Assembly (NCBI GenBank): GCA_034521755.1
Contig: JAXHMB010000001.1
Coordinates: forward strand, 124,001 to 188,000
Direction of reading: 5' to 3'
DNA from: JAXHMB01 sp034521755
GTDB lineage: Bacteria; Bacteroidota; Rhodothermia; Balneolales; Balneolaceae
Length of the DNA stretch: 64,000 bases
In this document: piece after piece, positions 38,675 through 47,674 of the stretch
How positions within the stretch are numbered: position 1 is the first letter of the stretch
Layout of the letters: every line of letters starts with the position of its first letter
The notes under the pieces: model-generated
The model's input: the letters and a program-made list of their open reading frames with translations, nothing else
What the model was told of the DNA's origin: nothing
The model's database searches: none
Program-made: the position numbers and the translations under genes

Positions 38675-40377
38675 CAGCTTTTTCCCCAGAGATTATTTCG
38701 GAGTTCCATTGACTGATCCGGATCAGTAACACATTCTACCACGTGCAGTTTTGGATTAGCTTTTCGGATAATACCTTTAAGATCCAGTTTGTGTAATTCA
38801 TCTATGCTTTCAACATGAGTATAATCAATGTTATAGGACTCACAGAGTTTCGATATTTTAGCTTGCTGCGGTGTCTCAAAATACGTGTTAAAGTATTCTT
38901 TGTGTTCTGTGATAGGCAACATTCTGAATATAGAGCCACCGCTATTATTAAGGACAACTATAACTAAAGGCTGTGTAAGTTTATTATGGTTGAGCAGGGC
39001 ATTAGTGTCATGCAGAAAAGCTAAATCACCGGTAAACAGGATTCCCGGTTTATTGGTGCCAATTGTGGTACCCATGGCTGTTGAAGTGATGCCATCAATA
39101 CCGCTCGCACCCCGATTGGTAAATACCTGCTGACTGTCCCATTGTCCAAAAAGTGATCGGTCCCGGGCTGAAAATGAGTTGGAGAAGAATAAAAAGCAGT
39201 CGCTTGGAATTTTAGCACTTAAAATATGGTAAACATGTCCGTCTGTGAGTGTTGATTTACTTTTAATAAGAGTATTAGCTCTTGCTGAGAATGTAGCCTC
39301 TTCCTTTTTCCAGTCATGGAGCCAATCCTTTTTTTTGGTTTGAATAGGATTCAAATTAAACATACTGTCATTCCATTTAGCTCTACAAGTAACTGAGGAA
39401 GCCACATCGGACCACATGTCTGCAATAGAAAAATAGACATGTGGAATCGGTTTCCAATATTTCAAGGCTTGCAGCAGCCCCTTGCTTGCAGGTTGGAGTC
39501 CAAATCGTAGAACGAGGTCTGGCTTTAGTTTGTCAAGGAGATCTCTATTTCTGAGAAAACCATCAAATTGCTGCACGCAAAATTCAGATGAATATTGGCT
39601 GACTTCAGATAAAACAGGGGCGTTAATTTTTTGTGCCAATTCAATGCAGGAATCTACTGCTACACCTGCTGGAAGTTGTCCAATAACTACCAGTGGTTTT
39701 TTAGCTTCATTAATTTTGTTTGCTATAGATGGGGGAACTTCACCATAAGAGTCGGAATGATATTCTTGTTCGCCTTTTTCTAATTCTGAATTTGTCTCTT
39801 TTGCTTTAATCTTAGTGACAAAGTCTTGTTCTGGCTCTAAGGGTTTATCAAATGGAAAGTTAAGATGTATGGGTCCTTTTTTATCTAAAGTTATTTTTAG
39901 ACTGTTATCTATAAGTTGTTGTAGTTCATGCAATTTGCTTTCTTCTTCTGATGGAAGTCCAACATCCTTGAAAACCAAAGGGTAGTCACCAAAAATCCTC
40001 TGCTGGTTGATGGTTTGATTGGCACCTGATCCCTGTAGCCGTGGGGGGCGGTCAGCGGTTAAAGCAATCAGTGGTACTGAAGATTTCTTGGCTTCAATGA
40101 TTGCAGGATAGTAGTTAGCCACAGCTGTTCCGGAAGTGCAAATAAGCAGTGCCGGCATCCCGGTTGATTTGCCAATTCCCAATGCAAAAAATGCAGCAGA
40201 TCTTTCATCTAGAATAACATGTTTTTTAAACCCTTTGTGTATAGCTGCTGCCAGTGTAAGAGGTGTTGAACGAGAGCCGGGAGATATAATAATGTGTCGT
40301 ACACCGGCCTCATAAAAACGTTCAAGGCATTGGAATGCCCAATAGAAAGGAAGATTTCTTTGAGAGATATCAGGCAT
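38674..40377 (-). CDS. menD: SEPHCHC synthase MenD
   Basis: A 567-residue thiamine-diphosphate enzyme, the normal length. The N-terminal pyrimidine domain opens with AFQCLERFYEAGVRHIIISPGSRSTPL and has the catalytic-Glu region LDERSAAFFALGIGK; GSGANQTINQQRIFG follows. The C-terminal pyrophosphate domain shows TNRGASGIDGITSTAMG and FTGDLAFLHDTNALL with VVLNNSGGSIFRMLP, the GDG-type Mg/ThDP motif. It couples isochorismate and 2-oxoglutarate. It overlaps menF by 8 bases and menH by 1. No frameshift. Confidence 0.97.
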   Translation of the reverse strand: MPDISQRNLPFYWAFQCLERFYEAGVRHIIISPGSRSTPLTLAAAIHKGFKKHVILDERSAAFFALGIGKSTGMPALLICTSGTAVANYYPAIIEAKKSSVPLIALTADRPPRLQGSGANQTINQQRIFGDYPLVFKDVGLPSEEESKLHELQQLIDNSLKITLDKKGPIHLNFPFDKPLEPEQDFVTKIKAKETNSELEKGEQEYHSDSYGEVPPSIANKINEAKKPLVVIGQLPAGVAVDSCIELAQKINAPVLSEVSQYSSEFCVQQFDGFLRNRDLLDKLKPDLVLRFGLQPASKGLLQALKYWKPIPHVYFSIADMWSDVASSVTCRAKWNDSMFNLNPIQTKKKDWLHDWKKEEATFSARANTLIKSKSTLTDGHVYHILSAKIPSDCFLFFSNSFSARDRSLFGQWDSQQVFTNRGASGIDGITSTAMGTTIGTNKPGILFTGDLAFLHDTNALLNHNKLTQPLVIVVLNNSGGSIFRMLPITEHKEYFNTYFETPQQAKISKLCESYNIDYTHVESIDELHKLDLKGIIRKANPKLHVVECVTDPDQSMELRNNLWGKS

Positions 40378-41821
40378 CGGTAAGTGCTGAAAGCATGGGT
40401 AAAAATTTGAGATTTGTTTCTTCCCACTCAGATTCCGGCTCAGAGTTTTTTACAATGCCACAACCTGCAAAGAATTCAGCTTTATTTTTGTTAATGAGTC
40501 CACTTCGGATAGATACGGCAAATTCTCCGCTTCCTTTCATATTTAGCCATCCAATAGGTCCTGCATACCATCCACGGTCAAAGTTTTCAAGAGATTTGAT
40601 ATAATCTTTTGCTTTTTTCCATGGATAACCGCCCACGGCAGGTGTAGGATGGAGGGCATCTATAATATCCAAGCGGTCAGTTTGTTCATCAATCCAGGCA
40701 CGAATAGGAGTGTATAGGTGCTGAACATTGGACAGCTTTTTAATAGTTGGCTTTTCACCCCGCTCAATGTTATCAGAAATCTTTTTAAGCCGTTCAACGA
40801 TAGCTTTGGTTACAAACTGATGCTCATTGTTATCTTTTTTACTATTGAGCAGCTGTTCTTCAAAAACCACATCTTGTGTTGCTGATGTCCCTCGCTTTAT
40901 GCTGCCTGCAAGGGCATCAGTCCGCAGATATTTATTATGAAATGACACGAGCCGTTCAGGAGAACATCCTATAAATGTGCTTGAATCCGGGAACTTGATC
41001 AGAAAGCTATAACAGTTTGGATATTGCTGTCTCAAGCGATTTAGAACAAAGGTTGGAATGATACTGCTTTTTAGCTCCAGGCTTATTTTTCTTGCCAGAA
41101 CTATTTTTTCGAACTCATTTTGCCTAATAAGTTCTTTGGCTTCATTTACTGAATTTGTCCATTCTGAAAATGACTCAGAAGGAATATCCGGATTGGTTTT
41201 TTCATTAATATTGGGAGTTTCCAGAACATTTTTTGAATTCAGATTAAGTATAGGACTCACGTGTTCAATCGTTTGAACCAGCTTCTCTTTTAGGTCAGCA
41301 GCAGAATCATTCTTTTGAGCCTTAATAGTAACAGTAAGAATACCCAGATGGCCATCTTTTATTACCATCCATTCCGGTAACACAAATGAAGCCTGAGAGA
41401 AACCCTTCCACGACCCTGAAGGTTGATCCTCAAAAAATGATGATCCTCCCAAAAAGTGAATGCCAGAATAGTTATGGTCAATCCTGCTGAACTCAAGAGT
41501 TTCTCTCTTGAGACGAGTGATAGCTTTTTGGAGTTTGCTAAACCTATCAACATTGTCAGCAGAAATTATTTCAACAATGTTTCCTGCTGCTATTGCAAAC
41601 TCTGTATGGGGCTTCTCCCAGTAGAACTGATAAGAATCTTTTTTACCCAGCACTTCGATACAGGCTAAGGGATCAATAGCTTTGATGGGAAAACTGAATA
41701 CACCTATAGACTTAGCTTGTGAGTCAGCTAGCTTCTCCAAAAATCTTGAGATAGCGTTATTCTTTAAGAGATCTGGGAAAACTTTATTCAGTGTAGATTT
41801 ATCTTCAGCTTTTTTAAACAT
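40370..41821 (-). CDS. menF: Isochorismate synthase MenF
   Basis: A 483-residue chorismate-utilising enzyme. The conserved C-terminal half has KIVLARKISLEL, TFIGCSPERLVSF, DALAGSIKRG, EHQFVTKAIVERL, LHPTPAVGGYPWKKA, ENFDRGWYAGPIGWLN and FAVSIRSGLI. The family Lys of the isochorismate group (in KIVLARK) fits isochorismate rather than anthranilate synthase. It feeds MenD and starts the unit menF-menD-menH-menB. It diverges from the GNAT gene across 204 bases, where TTTCAAT-ATAA-ATTGAAA (41852-41869) forms a 7-base inverted repeat that might be an operator. Confidence 0.95.
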   Translation of the reverse strand: MFKKAEDKSTLNKVFPDLLKNNAISRFLEKLADSQAKSIGVFSFPIKAIDPLACIEVLGKKDSYQFYWEKPHTEFAIAAGNIVEIISADNVDRFSKLQKAITRLKRETLEFSRIDHNYSGIHFLGGSSFFEDQPSGSWKGFSQASFVLPEWMVIKDGHLGILTVTIKAQKNDSAADLKEKLVQTIEHVSPILNLNSKNVLETPNINEKTNPDIPSESFSEWTNSVNEAKELIRQNEFEKIVLARKISLELKSSIIPTFVLNRLRQQYPNCYSFLIKFPDSSTFIGCSPERLVSFHNKYLRTDALAGSIKRGTSATQDVVFEEQLLNSKKDNNEHQFVTKAIVERLKKISDNIERGEKPTIKKLSNVQHLYTPIRAWIDEQTDRLDIIDALHPTPAVGGYPWKKAKDYIKSLENFDRGWYAGPIGWLNMKGSGEFAVSIRSGLINKNKAEFFAGCGIVKNSEPESEWEETNLKFLPMLSALTDA

Positions 41822-42025
41822 GTAAGCAATAAATAATCTTCATTTCACAACTTTCAATATAAATTGAAAATTGATAATTCCATAATTTTGTATGGAGTTA
41901 AGCAAGAGATTTGCATTAATTTTATTTGCATTATTATGTTAAGTTTTCGACACTTCAAAGGAATAAATTTGTTGGTATCAGCATTCTAAAATCATCTTAC
42001 AACGCATATCAGGCATTAACTTCCC

Positions 42026-42583
42026 ATGGTAGAGATTAAACCCTTCGACCTTCAGAACGTTACGGTTCATTATAAGTGGAATAACGACCCAGAGCTTACT
42101 TATTACGATTCGGAATATCCCCATGAACATGAGAGCTTTGACACATTTCTTAAAAGAATAAAGGCTGTTGTGGATGAAAGAAATGAAACAGCGGAACTGT
42201 TTGAGATTCATCTCGAAGAAAATAACAAGCTGATTGGCATTGTAGATATTCATGCCATCGATACTTACAATCGTCGTTGTTTTGTGAACTGTACGATTGG
42301 TGACCGCGAGTATGCCGAAAAGGGGTATGATATTGCTGCTATGAAAATTATTTTAGCGCATTGTTTTAATGAAAAGAATATGCATAAGGTAGCAACAACA
42401 GCATTTGACTTTAATACTACCTGGATTGAACATGTTAAAAAACTTGGATTTAGCAAAGAAGGAGAGCTCAGGGAACATGTCATCAAAAAAGATAAGTTTA
42501 TAAATAAACTTATCTTTTCAATTTTAGAGGATGAGTACAAAGAACAAAGTTCAAGTGAAGAAGATAAGGCCATTCACGCTTAA
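42026..42583 (+). CDS. GNAT-family N-acetyltransferase (RimJ/RimL-like)
   Basis: A 185-residue acetyltransferase with the Acetyltransf_3 pattern: an N-terminal PFDLQNVTVHYKWNNDPELTYYDS (the WNND phrase is common in this group), IGIVDIHAIDTYNRRCFVNCTIGDREYAEKGYDIAAM covering strands 4-5 and the acetyl-CoA loop region, and LGFSKEGELREHVIKKDKF near the end. Substrate (protein N-terminus, amino sugar or other) is unknown. It diverges from menF and converges with the DUF4290-like gene, 9 bases away. Confidence 0.85.
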   Translation: MVEIKPFDLQNVTVHYKWNNDPELTYYDSEYPHEHESFDTFLKRIKAVVDERNETAELFEIHLEENNKLIGIVDIHAIDTYNRRCFVNCTIGDREYAEKGYDIAAMKIILAHCFNEKNMHKVATTAFDFNTTWIEHVKKLGFSKEGELREHVIKKDKFINKLIFSILEDEYKEQSSSEEDKAIHA

Positions 42584-42592
42584 AGGCGTCAA

Positions 42593-42868
42593 CTATTGAG
42601 CATCATCTTCATGTCCTGATACATAAGGATTATGAATTCCATATTCTGTGGGATCATAATCAGCCAGCTTAAAGAAGTGATCCCAGGCAGCTTCACTCTT
42701 ATCATTATCATCAACCCAGCTTGGATGACTTTGCTTGATAAGCCCAACAGCACGCTTCGCGTACTCAATTCTTTGTTGCTTGTCTTTTATTTTGGGAAGG
42801 GATGCGATCATCTTGTCAAGATTATAACCGCAATCAAAGTCTTTGGGTTTTTTCTGTTCTACAAACAT
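42593..42868 (-). CDS. Short DUF4290-like protein
   Basis: A 91-residue cytosolic protein. Residues about 13-75 (YNLDKMIASLPKIKDKQQRIEYAKRAVGLI, then HPSWVDDNDKSEAAWDHFFKLADYD) follow the N-terminal pattern of DUF4290, a Bacteroidota-group family in which NxxKMI, RIxxAxxII and LWDHLFIMSDF recur. Family members are about 200 residues, so this is half-size, either a short relative or a truncated copy. The match is by eye and function is unknown. It sits alone, between GNAT (convergent) and the cysteine synthase gene. Confidence 0.6.
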   Translation of the reverse strand: MFVEQKKPKDFDCGYNLDKMIASLPKIKDKQQRIEYAKRAVGLIKQSHPSWVDDNDKSEAAWDHFFKLADYDPTEYGIHNPYVSGHEDDAQ

Positions 42869-43036
42869 GCTATGTGTTTCTGTTCTTAATTTGAAAAGGC
42901 TAAAAGTACCATTTTGCTATTAGAAGATAAACATAATCTTTCTAGTGTGAAAAACTCTGTGCAATATTTCGAGTAGCTTCTGCAATTTTGCTATATTCCC
43001 GTTCCAAATGAAAATTAATGCATATAAATAACGAAG

Positions 43037-44029
43037 ATGTACTACAATTCAATTTTAGAAACTATCGGTAATACTCCACTTGTGAAGCTGAACCATCTTG
43101 GAGAAGATATACCGGGTACAATATTGGTGAAGGTCGAATATTTTAATCCGGGTCAGAGCGTTAAGGATCGAATTGGTATAAAAATGATTGAAGATGCAGA
43201 AGAAAAGGGATTAATAGAACCGGGAGGGACTATTATTGAAGGTACATCAGGCAATACCGGACTTGGATTAGCACTTGCTGCTGCTGTGAAAGGATATAAA
43301 TGCATTTTTACTACTACCGATAAACAGAGTAAAGAAAAGATTGATCTGCTGCGTGCAATGGGGGCTGAAGTGAAAGTTTGCCCAACTGATGTTGAACCGG
43401 ATGATCCCGAAAGTTACTATTCGGTAGCTGAGCGATTAAGTAAGGAAATTCCAAACTCTTACTATCCCAACCAATATGATAATCCAAGCAATGCCCAAGC
43501 TCACTACGAAACGACAGGTCCGGAAATTTGGGAGCAAACCGAAGGAGAGATTACTCATTATGTAGCCGGGATGGGAACAGGGGGAACAATTACAGGTACC
43601 GGACGTTATCTAAAAGAGCAAAACGAAGAAATTAAGGTTGTGGGTATTGATAGCGTTGGATCGGTATACAAGAGTTATTTCGAAACCGGCGAATTTGATA
43701 AGAGTCAGATTCACACCTATTTAACAGAAGGAATTGGAGAAGACATCATTCCTGGAAACATGAATTTTGACTTGCTTGATGAAGTGATGCAGGTTAATGA
43801 TAAAAATGCCTTTATTACTACCAGGGCCCTTGCCCAAAAAGAAGCGCTTTTTGTGGGAGGTTCATGCGGCGCGGCCGTCTATGGGGCATTGGAATATGCC
43901 CGTAATAATGATTTCAATGAAGATGACCTTATGGTTATTATTCTTCCGGACAGTGGTACCCGTTATGTAGGAAAAATTTATAACGACCAGTGGATGAAGG
44001 AACATGATTTTCTGGATTCCGATAATTAA
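43037..44029 (+). CDS. Cysteine synthase / cystathionine beta-synthase family enzyme
   Basis: A 330-residue fold-type II PLP enzyme. The PLP Lys is in FNPGQSVKDRI, the substrate loop is EGTSGNTGLGLAL, and the phosphate-binding GTGGTITGTGR is present; PDSGTRY near the end completes the cofactor site. The phrases FNPGQSVKDR, DPESYYSVAERL and YDNPSNAQAHYETTGPEI lean to the cystathionine beta-synthase core rather than CysK, but no CBS or other regulatory domain is attached. It should make cysteine or cystathionine from O-acetylserine, serine or homocysteine. It starts a possible unit with DUF3467, M23, bactofilin and atp genes (gaps of 30, 6 and 13 bases), although these may be separate. Confidence 0.88.
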   Translation: MYYNSILETIGNTPLVKLNHLGEDIPGTILVKVEYFNPGQSVKDRIGIKMIEDAEEKGLIEPGGTIIEGTSGNTGLGLALAAAVKGYKCIFTTTDKQSKEKIDLLRAMGAEVKVCPTDVEPDDPESYYSVAERLSKEIPNSYYPNQYDNPSNAQAHYETTGPEIWEQTEGEITHYVAGMGTGGTITGTGRYLKEQNEEIKVVGIDSVGSVYKSYFETGEFDKSQIHTYLTEGIGEDIIPGNMNFDLLDEVMQVNDKNAFITTRALAQKEALFVGGSCGAAVYGALEYARNNDFNEDDLMVIILPDSGTRYVGKIYNDQWMKEHDFLDSDN

Positions 44030-44059
44030 TGCTAACAGCTAAAGAAAGGTATAGCTATT

Positions 44060-44380
44060 ATGCCAGACCAAACTAAGAATTTTGAGCAGGGACAAATGGA
44101 AATTGAATTGCCGGAGCAGGAGGCATCGGGAACCTACTCCAATCTCGTAATGATTACGCATTCGGCGTCTGAATTTATTTTAGACTTTATTGCTGTAATG
44201 CCGGGGGTACCCAAAGCAAAAGTCGTAAAACGCATGGTGCTTACCCCCGATCATGCAAAACGCCTGGCCAATGCACTTAATGAAAATGTAAAACGGTTTG
44301 AAGATGAACACGGAAACATCTCCGGGAATGAGCAGTTTGATGTTCCATTTAATTATCGGGGACCTACACCTGAAGCTTAA
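44060..44380 (+). CDS. DUF3467 protein
   Basis: A 106-residue soluble protein. The family core is clear: GTYSNLVMITHSASEFILDFIAVMPGVPKAKVVKRMVLTP and HAKRLANALNENVKRFEDEHG. Related proteins are found in many bacteria and archaea and their role is not known. It lies 6 bases before the M23 peptidase gene and 30 after the cysteine synthase gene. Confidence 0.85.
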   Translation: MPDQTKNFEQGQMEIELPEQEASGTYSNLVMITHSASEFILDFIAVMPGVPKAKVVKRMVLTPDHAKRLANALNENVKRFEDEHGNISGNEQFDVPFNYRGPTPEA

Positions 44381-44386
44381 AAACCA

Positions 44387-45247
44387 ATGATTGAGTTTCT
44401 TAAAAAAATATTTGCTTCCAAAGAAAGGGAGCTGACTTTCATGCTCTTTGATGACAATGAGCCTGAGTCATCTACTACTTTTCAGTTTAAGCCCGAGAAG
44501 TTGTTGTACCTTTTATATGGCTCAATTGCAGCTACTGTTATTGTTGTGCTGCTCATTGTGATGTTTACGCCTTTAGGTACTCTTGTTTATAACCAAGAAG
44601 ATGAAGAGCTTCGTCAATCGGTTATAGAAATACAGCAAAAAGTGGCAGCGTTAAAAGACTCGTTAAACGCTCGCGATGTTCAACTTTCTGAGATTCAAAA
44701 TGTAATATCAGGGGGCACAGATACTACCTTTGCTGTTCGGCAGGGAACAGGCGGTGATTATATATCAAGCGGTTCCGGGAGTTTTTTGGAACCTCAGACA
44801 TTTTCTACCGTTAACAGAGAAGCAACGATCTCTAAAAATGAGATTATATTTTCCAGCCTGTTCAAAAATGATTCAGAATTCCCGGTTTTCTATCCGGTAG
44901 ATGGATCATTGACAAGAGGCTTTGACCTGGAGACAGGTCATTATGGGATTGATATTGCCACTAAAAAGAATGCTTCTTTTAAATCAATTGCAGAAGGAGC
45001 TGTAGTTAACCAAGACTGGACAGTAAATTTTGGCTATGTGCTCCATGTTCAACATAATAATGGTATAATTAGCGTGTATAAGCATGCATCCAGTGTAACA
45101 AAATCGGTTGGCGATGTCGTGTTAAAGGGAGATATCCTTGGAACTGTAGGTGATGTAGGGGTTTTAAGCTCGGGTCCACACCTGCACCTTGAAATATGGA
45201 AAAATGGAGTACCACAAGATCCAAAATCGTATCTAATTAAATCATAA
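44387..45247 (+). CDS. M23 (LytM-type) murein endopeptidase-like membrane protein
   Basis: A 286-residue protein anchored by one N-terminal helix (about residues 33-55), with a short coiled-coil (LRQSVIEIQQKVAALKDSLN) and a C-terminal M23 domain. Zinc ligands are visible in GHYGIDIA (HxxxD) and PHLHLEIW (HxH), so it should be active or close to it, unlike degenerate regulators such as EnvC/NlpD. It would cut peptidoglycan cross-links in the periplasm. The next gene is a bactofilin; in other bacteria such pairs control cell shape. Here the pair sits directly in front of the ATP synthase genes. Confidence 0.92.
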   Translation: MIEFLKKIFASKERELTFMLFDDNEPESSTTFQFKPEKLLYLLYGSIAATVIVVLLIVMFTPLGTLVYNQEDEELRQSVIEIQQKVAALKDSLNARDVQLSEIQNVISGGTDTTFAVRQGTGGDYISSGSGSFLEPQTFSTVNREATISKNEIIFSSLFKNDSEFPVFYPVDGSLTRGFDLETGHYGIDIATKKNASFKSIAEGAVVNQDWTVNFGYVLHVQHNNGIISVYKHASSVTKSVGDVVLKGDILGTVGDVGVLSSGPHLHLEIWKNGVPQDPKSYLIKS

Positions 45248-45260
45248 TTTTTTATTTCGT

Positions 45261-45728
45261 ATGTTCAATAACAACAATAATAAATCTTCTTCTGACGTGA
45301 ACAAAAACTCTACAGGAAAGAACCTTCCATCAGTAAATATGATAAGTGAAGGGACCACAGTAACTGGCTCACTAGATACAAAGAATGACCTTCGCATAGC
45401 AGGCAAACTTGAAGGCGAAGCTAAAGCAGACGGGAAGCTGATTGTTTCTTCTTCTGGTGAGGTTGACGGTGATGTAAAAGCTGCTGATGCTGATGTTGCA
45501 GGCAAACTGAAAGGAGAAATTCATGTTAGCAACAAGCTTATTCTCCGACAGTCTGCTGTAATTGATGGCGACATCTACACAAAGTCGTTATTGGTTGAAG
45601 AGGGGGCACAGATAAATGGTGCATGCCGCATGAATGAAAATGGAAGCAAGAGTAGCACCAAAAATTCCATTTCTATTCCCACTTCAAAAGACAAAGAGAA
45701 AGAAGAAAAAGAAGAACAGACGGCTTGA
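45261..45728 (+). CDS. Bactofilin (polymer-forming cytoskeletal protein)
   Basis: A 155-residue protein with a disordered N-tail (rich in Asn, Lys and Ser), a central bactofilin right-handed beta-helix (about residues 30-125; GTTVTGSLDTKNDLRIAGKLEGE..., with alternating VDGDVKAADADVAGKLKGEIHV) and a charged C-tail. Bactofilins polymerise without nucleotide and help place wall-modifying enzymes. The M23 peptidase gene just upstream (13 bases) fits this. Its stop overlaps the start of atpZ by TTGA. Confidence 0.92.
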   Translation: MFNNNNNKSSSDVNKNSTGKNLPSVNMISEGTTVTGSLDTKNDLRIAGKLEGEAKADGKLIVSSSGEVDGDVKAADADVAGKLKGEIHVSNKLILRQSAVIDGDIYTKSLLVEEGAQINGACRMNENGSKSSTKNSISIPTSKDKEKEEKEEQTA

Positions 45729-45937
45729 GTGAAAAGGATTCCGGCTCAAAATACTTAGCTTATCTTTCGCTAGGTGCTGAGATAGCTGTAGCACTTACTG
45801 CTCCAATACTGTTAGGCTATTGGCTGGACGTTTATTTTGAGCTGAGTCCCTGGTTGTTACTTACAGGTTGCCTTATTGGAATGGCTAACTTTTTTCTTCT
45901 CATTTTCCAATTAAATAAACGTCTTAACAAAAAATAA
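45725..45937 (+). CDS. atpZ: AtpZ-like ATP synthase assembly protein
   Basis: A 70-residue protein with two helices, ALTAPILLGYWLDVYF and WLLLTGCLIGMANFFLLIFQL, the pattern of ATPase_gene1/AtpZ. It is in the usual place before the a-subunit gene. TTG is the start (45725); it overlaps the bactofilin stop. AtpZ and AtpI are thought to help c-ring assembly or Mg2+ handling. Confidence 0.8.
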   Translation: MSEKDSGSKYLAYLSLGAEIAVALTAPILLGYWLDVYFELSPWLLLTGCLIGMANFFLLIFQLNKRLNKK

Positions 45938-45945
45938 AAGGATCG

Positions 45946-46329
45946 TTGGTACAGGTTGTTAAGTCGTACTTTTATAAGTTTACCAGGTCTTCTGCTATCG
46001 CACTTCTGGTATTAATTCTTGCAGGTGTTTTTGTAGGGGATGATTTTCTTGTTGCCTGTCTTTCTGCATACCTGCTTAGTTTCTTATTTGTGGCCAGTAA
46101 TTTTGCAGTTGTAGCTAATGTTGATTTGGATGATCATCGTCGATTTTATCGCATTTTTTTCATTTCTATCGGGGTACGTTTCCTATTTATAATCGGGGCA
46201 CTAATCCTTGTACTTGGGGTGATAAAATTTCATCAAATTTTCTTTACAGTTAGTTTTATAATTTCTTATATTTTCCATTCTATAAGCGAAATCATTTTTT
46301 TAAACAAAATTCTGGAAACCGACATTTAG
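45946..46329 (+). CDS. AtpI-like membrane protein
   Basis: A 127-residue protein with four predicted helices, lying between atpZ and atpB with 6-8 base gaps. The layout matches AtpI-type proteins; the sequence itself is poorly conserved. Its start is TTG 45946, supported by an AAAGG a few bases before. The role in F1Fo assembly is inferred from place. Confidence 0.7.
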   Translation: MVQVVKSYFYKFTRSSAIALLVLILAGVFVGDDFLVACLSAYLLSFLFVASNFAVVANVDLDDHRRFYRIFFISIGVRFLFIIGALILVLGVIKFHQIFFTVSFIISYIFHSISEIIFLNKILETDI

Positions 46330-46335
46330 GGATAC

Positions 46336-47385
46336 ATGATACAGGCCTTTCGCCGACTGCTGGTCACCGTTCTAATTTTATTTACTTTTTCGCCCAACAT
46401 TGCCGCACAGGACAGCACTGAGACTGAATCCGAACAGGAGATACCCATTGATGTGATTGGTAAAGTGCAGGATCACTATTATTTAGATGTAGCTGGTTAT
46501 CATGTTTCACTTCCAAGGATTCTTTTTGTAGAAGGAGATGTTGTTCCGCACTGGTACTGGTCAACAGAAGCCGCTGTCAATTCCGGAAATTTTACTGAGC
46601 AGCCCGACCACAGTTTAGTTGCCAATATGGACAGTTCCATTGTACTGGATATGTCCATCACTTCGCACCTAATGTATTTTTGGTTTGCCGTTTTGTTAAC
46701 ACTTTGGCTTACTATTGCAATGGCACGTAAATATAGAAAAGGTGAAGGCAGAGAAACCGAGCCGCGCGGATGGTTCCAGAATTTATTTGAAATTACTTTT
46801 GTATTCGTTCGTGATGAAATTGCGAAGACTAATATCCCGGATGATAAATACAAGAAATTTGTACCATATCTATTCGCAGTGTTCATTGCTATTACATTTA
46901 TGAACTTATTTGGGTTGTTGCCTTGGGGTGTTACAGCAACAGCCGATATTACTGTGACAGGTGTTTTGGCAGCATTTACATTCTTTTTGACTCAGTGGAA
47001 CGGTTCTAAAGATCACTGGGAGCACGTATTCATGTTTCCCGGCGTTCCACCGCTAATGCGTGTTATACTTACTCCGATTGAAATATTGGGATTATTTACT
47101 AAGCCACTTGCACTTGCTGTACGTCTCTTTGCGAATATGCTTTCGGGTAAAATTATGATTATTTGTATACTTGGACTGATCTTTATTTTCAGTGAGTTTT
47201 TTAGCCCGATAATAGGAGGTTCTTCAAGCATATTAGTAGTTCCATTGACGGTAGCATTATATGTACTGAAAGCATTTGTTGGGGTGTTGCAGGCTTATAT
47301 CTTCACGTTGCTTTCTGCAGTATTTATTGGAATGGCTGCAGAAGAGCACGACCATCATGAAGAAGGGGCTGAGGCACACGCATAA
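46336..47385 (+). CDS. atpB: F1Fo ATP synthase subunit a
   Basis: A 349-residue subunit a, longer than E. coli (271) because of a periplasmic N-terminal section after a signal-like helix (residues 1-24), a trait of this phylum. The proton-channel helices carry the essential Arg in AVRLFANMLSGKIM, and the family motif LGLFTKPLALAVRLFANM. It forms the half-channels beside the c-ring. It belongs to the atpBEFHAG operon; the C-terminus has a His-rich tail (EEHDHHEEGAEAHA). Confidence 0.97.
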   Translation: MIQAFRRLLVTVLILFTFSPNIAAQDSTETESEQEIPIDVIGKVQDHYYLDVAGYHVSLPRILFVEGDVVPHWYWSTEAAVNSGNFTEQPDHSLVANMDSSIVLDMSITSHLMYFWFAVLLTLWLTIAMARKYRKGEGRETEPRGWFQNLFEITFVFVRDEIAKTNIPDDKYKKFVPYLFAVFIAITFMNLFGLLPWGVTATADITVTGVLAAFTFFLTQWNGSKDHWEHVFMFPGVPPLMRVILTPIEILGLFTKPLALAVRLFANMLSGKIMIICILGLIFIFSEFFSPIIGGSSSILVVPLTVALYVLKAFVGVLQAYIFTLLSAVFIGMAAEEHDHHEEGAEAHA

Positions 47386-47440
47386 CGAGCTTTAATATTT
47401 ATTAACTTAAACATCACTAAAACTAAATAAGGTAAACATT

Positions 47441-47656
47441 ATGGGTTTATTAGCAGCAGGAATCGGAGCAGGAATCGCAGCCATCGGAGCTGGTATCGGA
47501 ATTGGTATGATCGGTAAAGGAGCTGTAGAAAGTATTGCTCGTCAGCCTGAAGCTTCAGGAGACATTCGTGGCGCAATGATTTTGACAGCCGCTCTTATTG
47601 AGGGTGTTGCTCTTATCGCCGCTATTGTATGTATTCTTCTTGTATTCTTCGCTTAA
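47441..47656 (+). CDS. atpE: F1Fo ATP synthase subunit c
   Basis: A 71-residue hairpin of two helices with the polar loop RQPEA and the ion-binding Glu in ALIEGVALIAAI. The Na+ signature (Gln in helix 1 and Glu-Ser in helix 2) is absent: helix 1 reads GAGIGIGMIGKG, and Glu is followed by Gly, so H+ coupling is the likely mode. It is 55 bases after atpB. Confidence 0.97.
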   Translation: MGLLAAGIGAGIAAIGAGIGIGMIGKGAVESIARQPEASGDIRGAMILTAALIEGVALIAAIVCILLVFFA

Positions 47657-47674
47657 TCTAAAATTAATTAAATC

